A stretch of DNA of 64,000 nt, taken from NCBI GenBank assembly GCA_903851415.1, contig CAINOE010000138.1:1-64000 (forward strand), read 5' to 3'. Both the position numbers and the translations under genes were made by a program. Below are positions 61,395 through 64,000 of this stretch, piece by piece. A model generated the notes under the pieces. It searched no databases. It was not told the DNA's origin and saw only the letters and a list, made by a program, of their open reading frames with translations. Within the stretch, counting starts at the first letter, position 1. Each line of letters opens with the position of its first letter. This DNA is from an uncultured Rhodopila sp. GTDB lineage: Bacteria; Pseudomonadota; Alphaproteobacteria; Acetobacterales; Acetobacteraceae.

Positions 61395-61544
61395 CTATGC
61401 CCGATCGTGGTCGTGCGGCGTGGTCTGCGAGAATTCGCTGGACACCGCGTCGGCGACCTTTTTCGGCACCGCGTCGCCAATGGTTCTGAAGGTCAGCGCG
61501 TAGGCGAAAAACACCACGCAGATGACTGCCAGGACAACCAACAT
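61395..61544 (-). CDS. 49-residue small membrane protein
   Basis: The frame starts at the second of two adjacent ATG codons (61544), 6 bases after a perfect AGGAGG. The product MLVVLAVICVVFFAYALTF, then RTIGDAVPKKVADAVSSEFSQTTPHDHDRA, has one N-terminal membrane helix and a soluble tail with a His/Asp-rich end. The ribosome site argues strongly for a real gene. Family unknown. Confidence 0.7.
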   Translation of the reverse strand: MLVVLAVICVVFFAYALTFRTIGDAVPKKVADAVSSEFSQTTPHDHDRA

Positions 61545-61788
61545 CATACGCCTCCTGTGTTATCGTGAGTTCTGAACTCAGTTTTCGAACAATGCCGCGG
61601 CGCGTGTTCGGCCGCTGCCATCCCAGATGGATGGCGGGGGCGGCGATTTCCCATCAGCTTTGTGCGTCTTTTCGTTCAGTTGATTTTCACGCGGGCTTGA
61701 ACCGAGACTGTCCGAACGCGTGGGGCGCCCTGCCCCGCTAGCCGATTGCCAGACTGGGAGCGGGCTAACGCGCTCAGGTCGCTACAAT

Positions 61789-62007
61789 ATGCGGCACCTC
61801 AAGGAAGCCATGCTGCTGCTGATCGCGAACGACGGACCTCTGGCAGCCGAGTGGCTGGATCACGCGTTGACGGGCGACTGGGCTGATCATCGCGAGTGTC
61901 ACATCGGTGGAGACTTTCCGTTGATTTATCGGCTCATTGGCTCCGGTGCGTCTGAGGACGTCATATTCGTCCGAGCCGGCACGCATGCCGACTTGTTCGA
62001 AAACTGA
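61789..62007 (+). pseudogene. YafQ/RelE-like toxin, probably missing its N-terminus
   Basis: The frame gives HLKEAMLLLIANDGPLAAEWLDHALTGDWADHRECHIGGDFPLIYRLIGSGASEDVIFVRAGTHADLF, the core and catalytic end of the YafQ family (ribosome-dependent mRNA interferase). The first strand is missing. Upstream, DWERAN is readable one frame away (61752-61769), so one extra base near 61770 appears to break the gene. No antitoxin gene (DinJ/RelB) precedes it. Confidence 0.65.
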
Positions 62008-62076
62008 CCCGGGCCAGCCCGGGTCGTGACATAAGCAAGTTGCTGACCGGACTGGCATTTCAGCCAACATTAACGG

Positions 62077-62104
62077 TTGACACCGCGCCGCCCGTCGCTA
62101 TAAA
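62077..62104 (+). promoter_or_regulatory. Sigma-70 promoter of the rplU-rpmA operon
   Basis: TTGACA (62077-62082), a 16-base spacer and TATAAA (62099-62104), 72 bases before rplU. It is the best vegetative promoter in the window. Confidence 0.8.
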
Positions 62105-62176
62105 CCGCCGCTTCCGGTCGCCGGGAGCCTGATCGCTCCGGGCGGCCCATTTGCAGTGTCTTGAAAGTTTGCCCCC

Positions 62177-62617
62177 ATGTTTGCTGTCATCCGCACCGGC
62201 GGAAAGCAGTACCGCGTCACGCCCAACGCGGTCCTGAAGGTCGAGAAGCTTGAAGCCGAAGCCGGCGCCACTTTCACGTTCACCGATGTCCTCGCCGTGG
62301 GCGGGGAGGGCAGCCTGACCGTCGGCGCGCCGCTCGTGGCCCATGCCTCCGTCACCGCCACGGTGATCGCGCAGGACCGCCTCGACAAGGTGATCATCTT
62401 CAAGAAGCGCCGCCGGCAGAACAGCCGCCGCCGCAACGGCCACCGCCAGCACGTGACCGTGCTGCGCGTTGCCGGCATCAACGCCAACGGCCAGACCTAT
62501 ACGACGCCGGAACCGGCCGAAGCCGCCGCCCCGGTCGAAGCGGTTGAGGAGACGCCGATCGTGGCCGCCGCCCCGGTTGACGCCGCGCCGAACGAAACCT
62601 CCGAACCGCAGGAGTAA
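62177..62617 (+). CDS. rplU: 50S ribosomal protein L21
   Basis: Residues 1-103 form L21 ([25 protein letters not shown], then [31 protein letters not shown]), which binds 23S rRNA. An extra 40-residue Ala/Pro/Glu tail ([20 protein letters not shown]) makes it longer than the usual L21; such tails occur in several Alphaproteobacteria. It is followed 6 bases later by rpmA. Confidence 0.96.
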   Translation: MFAVIRTGGKQYRVTPNAVLKVEKLEAEAGATFTFTDVLAVGGEGSLTVGAPLVAHASVTATVIAQDRLDKVIIFKKRRRQNSRRRNGHRQHVTVLRVAGINANGQTYTTPEPAEAAAPVEAVEETPIVAAAPVDAAPNETSEPQE

Positions 62618-62623
62618 TCCGCC

Positions 62624-62893
62624 ATGGCCCATAAGAAAGCAGGCGGCTCGTCCCGCAACGGCCGCGATACCGAAGGCCGCCGCCTCGGCATCAAGAAGTT
62701 CGGCGGCGAGAAGGTCGTCGCCGGCAACATCCTGGTGCGCCAGCGCGGCACCAAGTGGTATCCCGGCACCAATGTCGGCCTCGGCCGCGACCACACCATC
62801 TTCGCCCTCGTGGACGGCCACGTGAAGTTCGCGCGCAAGTCCGAGGGCAAGGTGCATATCTCCGTCGAGCCGCTACCGGTCGCCGCCGAATAA
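62624..62893 (+). CDS. rpmA: 50S ribosomal protein L27
   Basis: An 89-residue L27: [66 protein letters not shown]27 reaches the peptidyl-transferase centre with its N-terminus. GGAGTAATCCGCC precedes ATG 62624. It belongs to the same transcript as rplU. Confidence 0.97.
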   Translation: MAHKKAGGSSRNGRDTEGRRLGIKKFGGEKVVAGNILVRQRGTKWYPGTNVGLGRDHTIFALVDGHVKFARKSEGKVHISVEPLPVAAE

Positions 62894-62962
62894 CCACCGC
62901 ATCCGCTTCAGCGTCCGGACGGGGGTCGGCTCACATCCGGCCCCCGTTTCCGTTTTTGGTGA

Positions 62963-63988
<1,026 letters not shown>

Positions 63989-64000
63989 TCCCGTGTGTCA

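Overview
The window is high-GC alphaproteobacterial DNA, most likely from an Acetobacteraceae-type organism capable of CO2 fixation (inference). The grounds are a red-type RuBisCO operon with CbbX, a three-subunit proton-translocating transhydrogenase, an RplU-RpmA-Obg block, KGG-type stress proteins, an EcfG-like promoter and abundant PQQ/molybdenum oxidoreductases. No rRNA or tRNA gene and no CRISPR array was recognised.

Layout. 0.2-8.3 kb: a lone HicB antitoxin, then divergent cbbR and the Calvin-cycle operon cbbF-P-A-L-S-X-rpe. 8.4-13.2 kb: a His/Gly/Trp-repeat lipoprotein, RidA, a FemAB-like acyltransferase, an HTH protein, a frameshifted SDR and a VapBC pair. 13.4-16.4 kb: pntAA-pntAB-pntB. 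16.4-20.6 kb: repeats, a second PIN/RHH pair with its operator, a PEP-CTERM protein, a zinc alcohol/formaldehyde dehydrogenase and a secreted protein of unknown function. 20.8-25 kb: two small stress-type proteins and a large hybrid histidine kinase. 25.3-33.9 kb: FmdB, a DUF123 protein, an LLM oxidoreductase, an SDR, RecX, argD-argF, an NrtR-like regulator, a CinA/PncC amidase and a glyoxalase-fold protein. 34.1-41.8 kb: an HMG-CoA-lyase-like enzyme, an IorAB molybdenum hydroxylase, and a PQQ dehydrogenase with a Rieske protein. 42-43.5 kb: a stress operon (KGG protein, glycine-rich protein, YciE-like ferritin fold). 43.7-53.9 kb: YceI-MFS, a flavin reductase, a cupin, a B12/radical-SAM enzyme, a DUF3237/dehydrogenase/acyl-CoA ligase cluster, a decayed toxin-antitoxin pair and cyanase. 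54.9-57.7 kb: serC-serA. 57.8-61.3 kb: a small island bounded by a second, broken copy of the serA 3' end. It carries a colicin-E3-type RNase gene, a candidate immunity gene and an ImmA/IrrE-like gene split by an IS66-family element. 62.1-64 kb: rplU-rpmA-obgE.

The cbb genes supply ribulose bisphosphate, its carboxylation, RuBisCO reactivation and pentose recycling. Transhydrogenase can supply NADPH. The PQQ and molybdenum enzymes form a periplasmic alcohol/aldehyde-oxidising potential. Between genes the DNA is rich in hairpin repeats with a GGCCCGG core, and several genes are visibly decaying (SDR, hydrolase, toxin-antitoxin pair, ImmA, serA copy). The most interesting area is the serA-bounded toxin island; the second is the quinoprotein/Rieske cluster.
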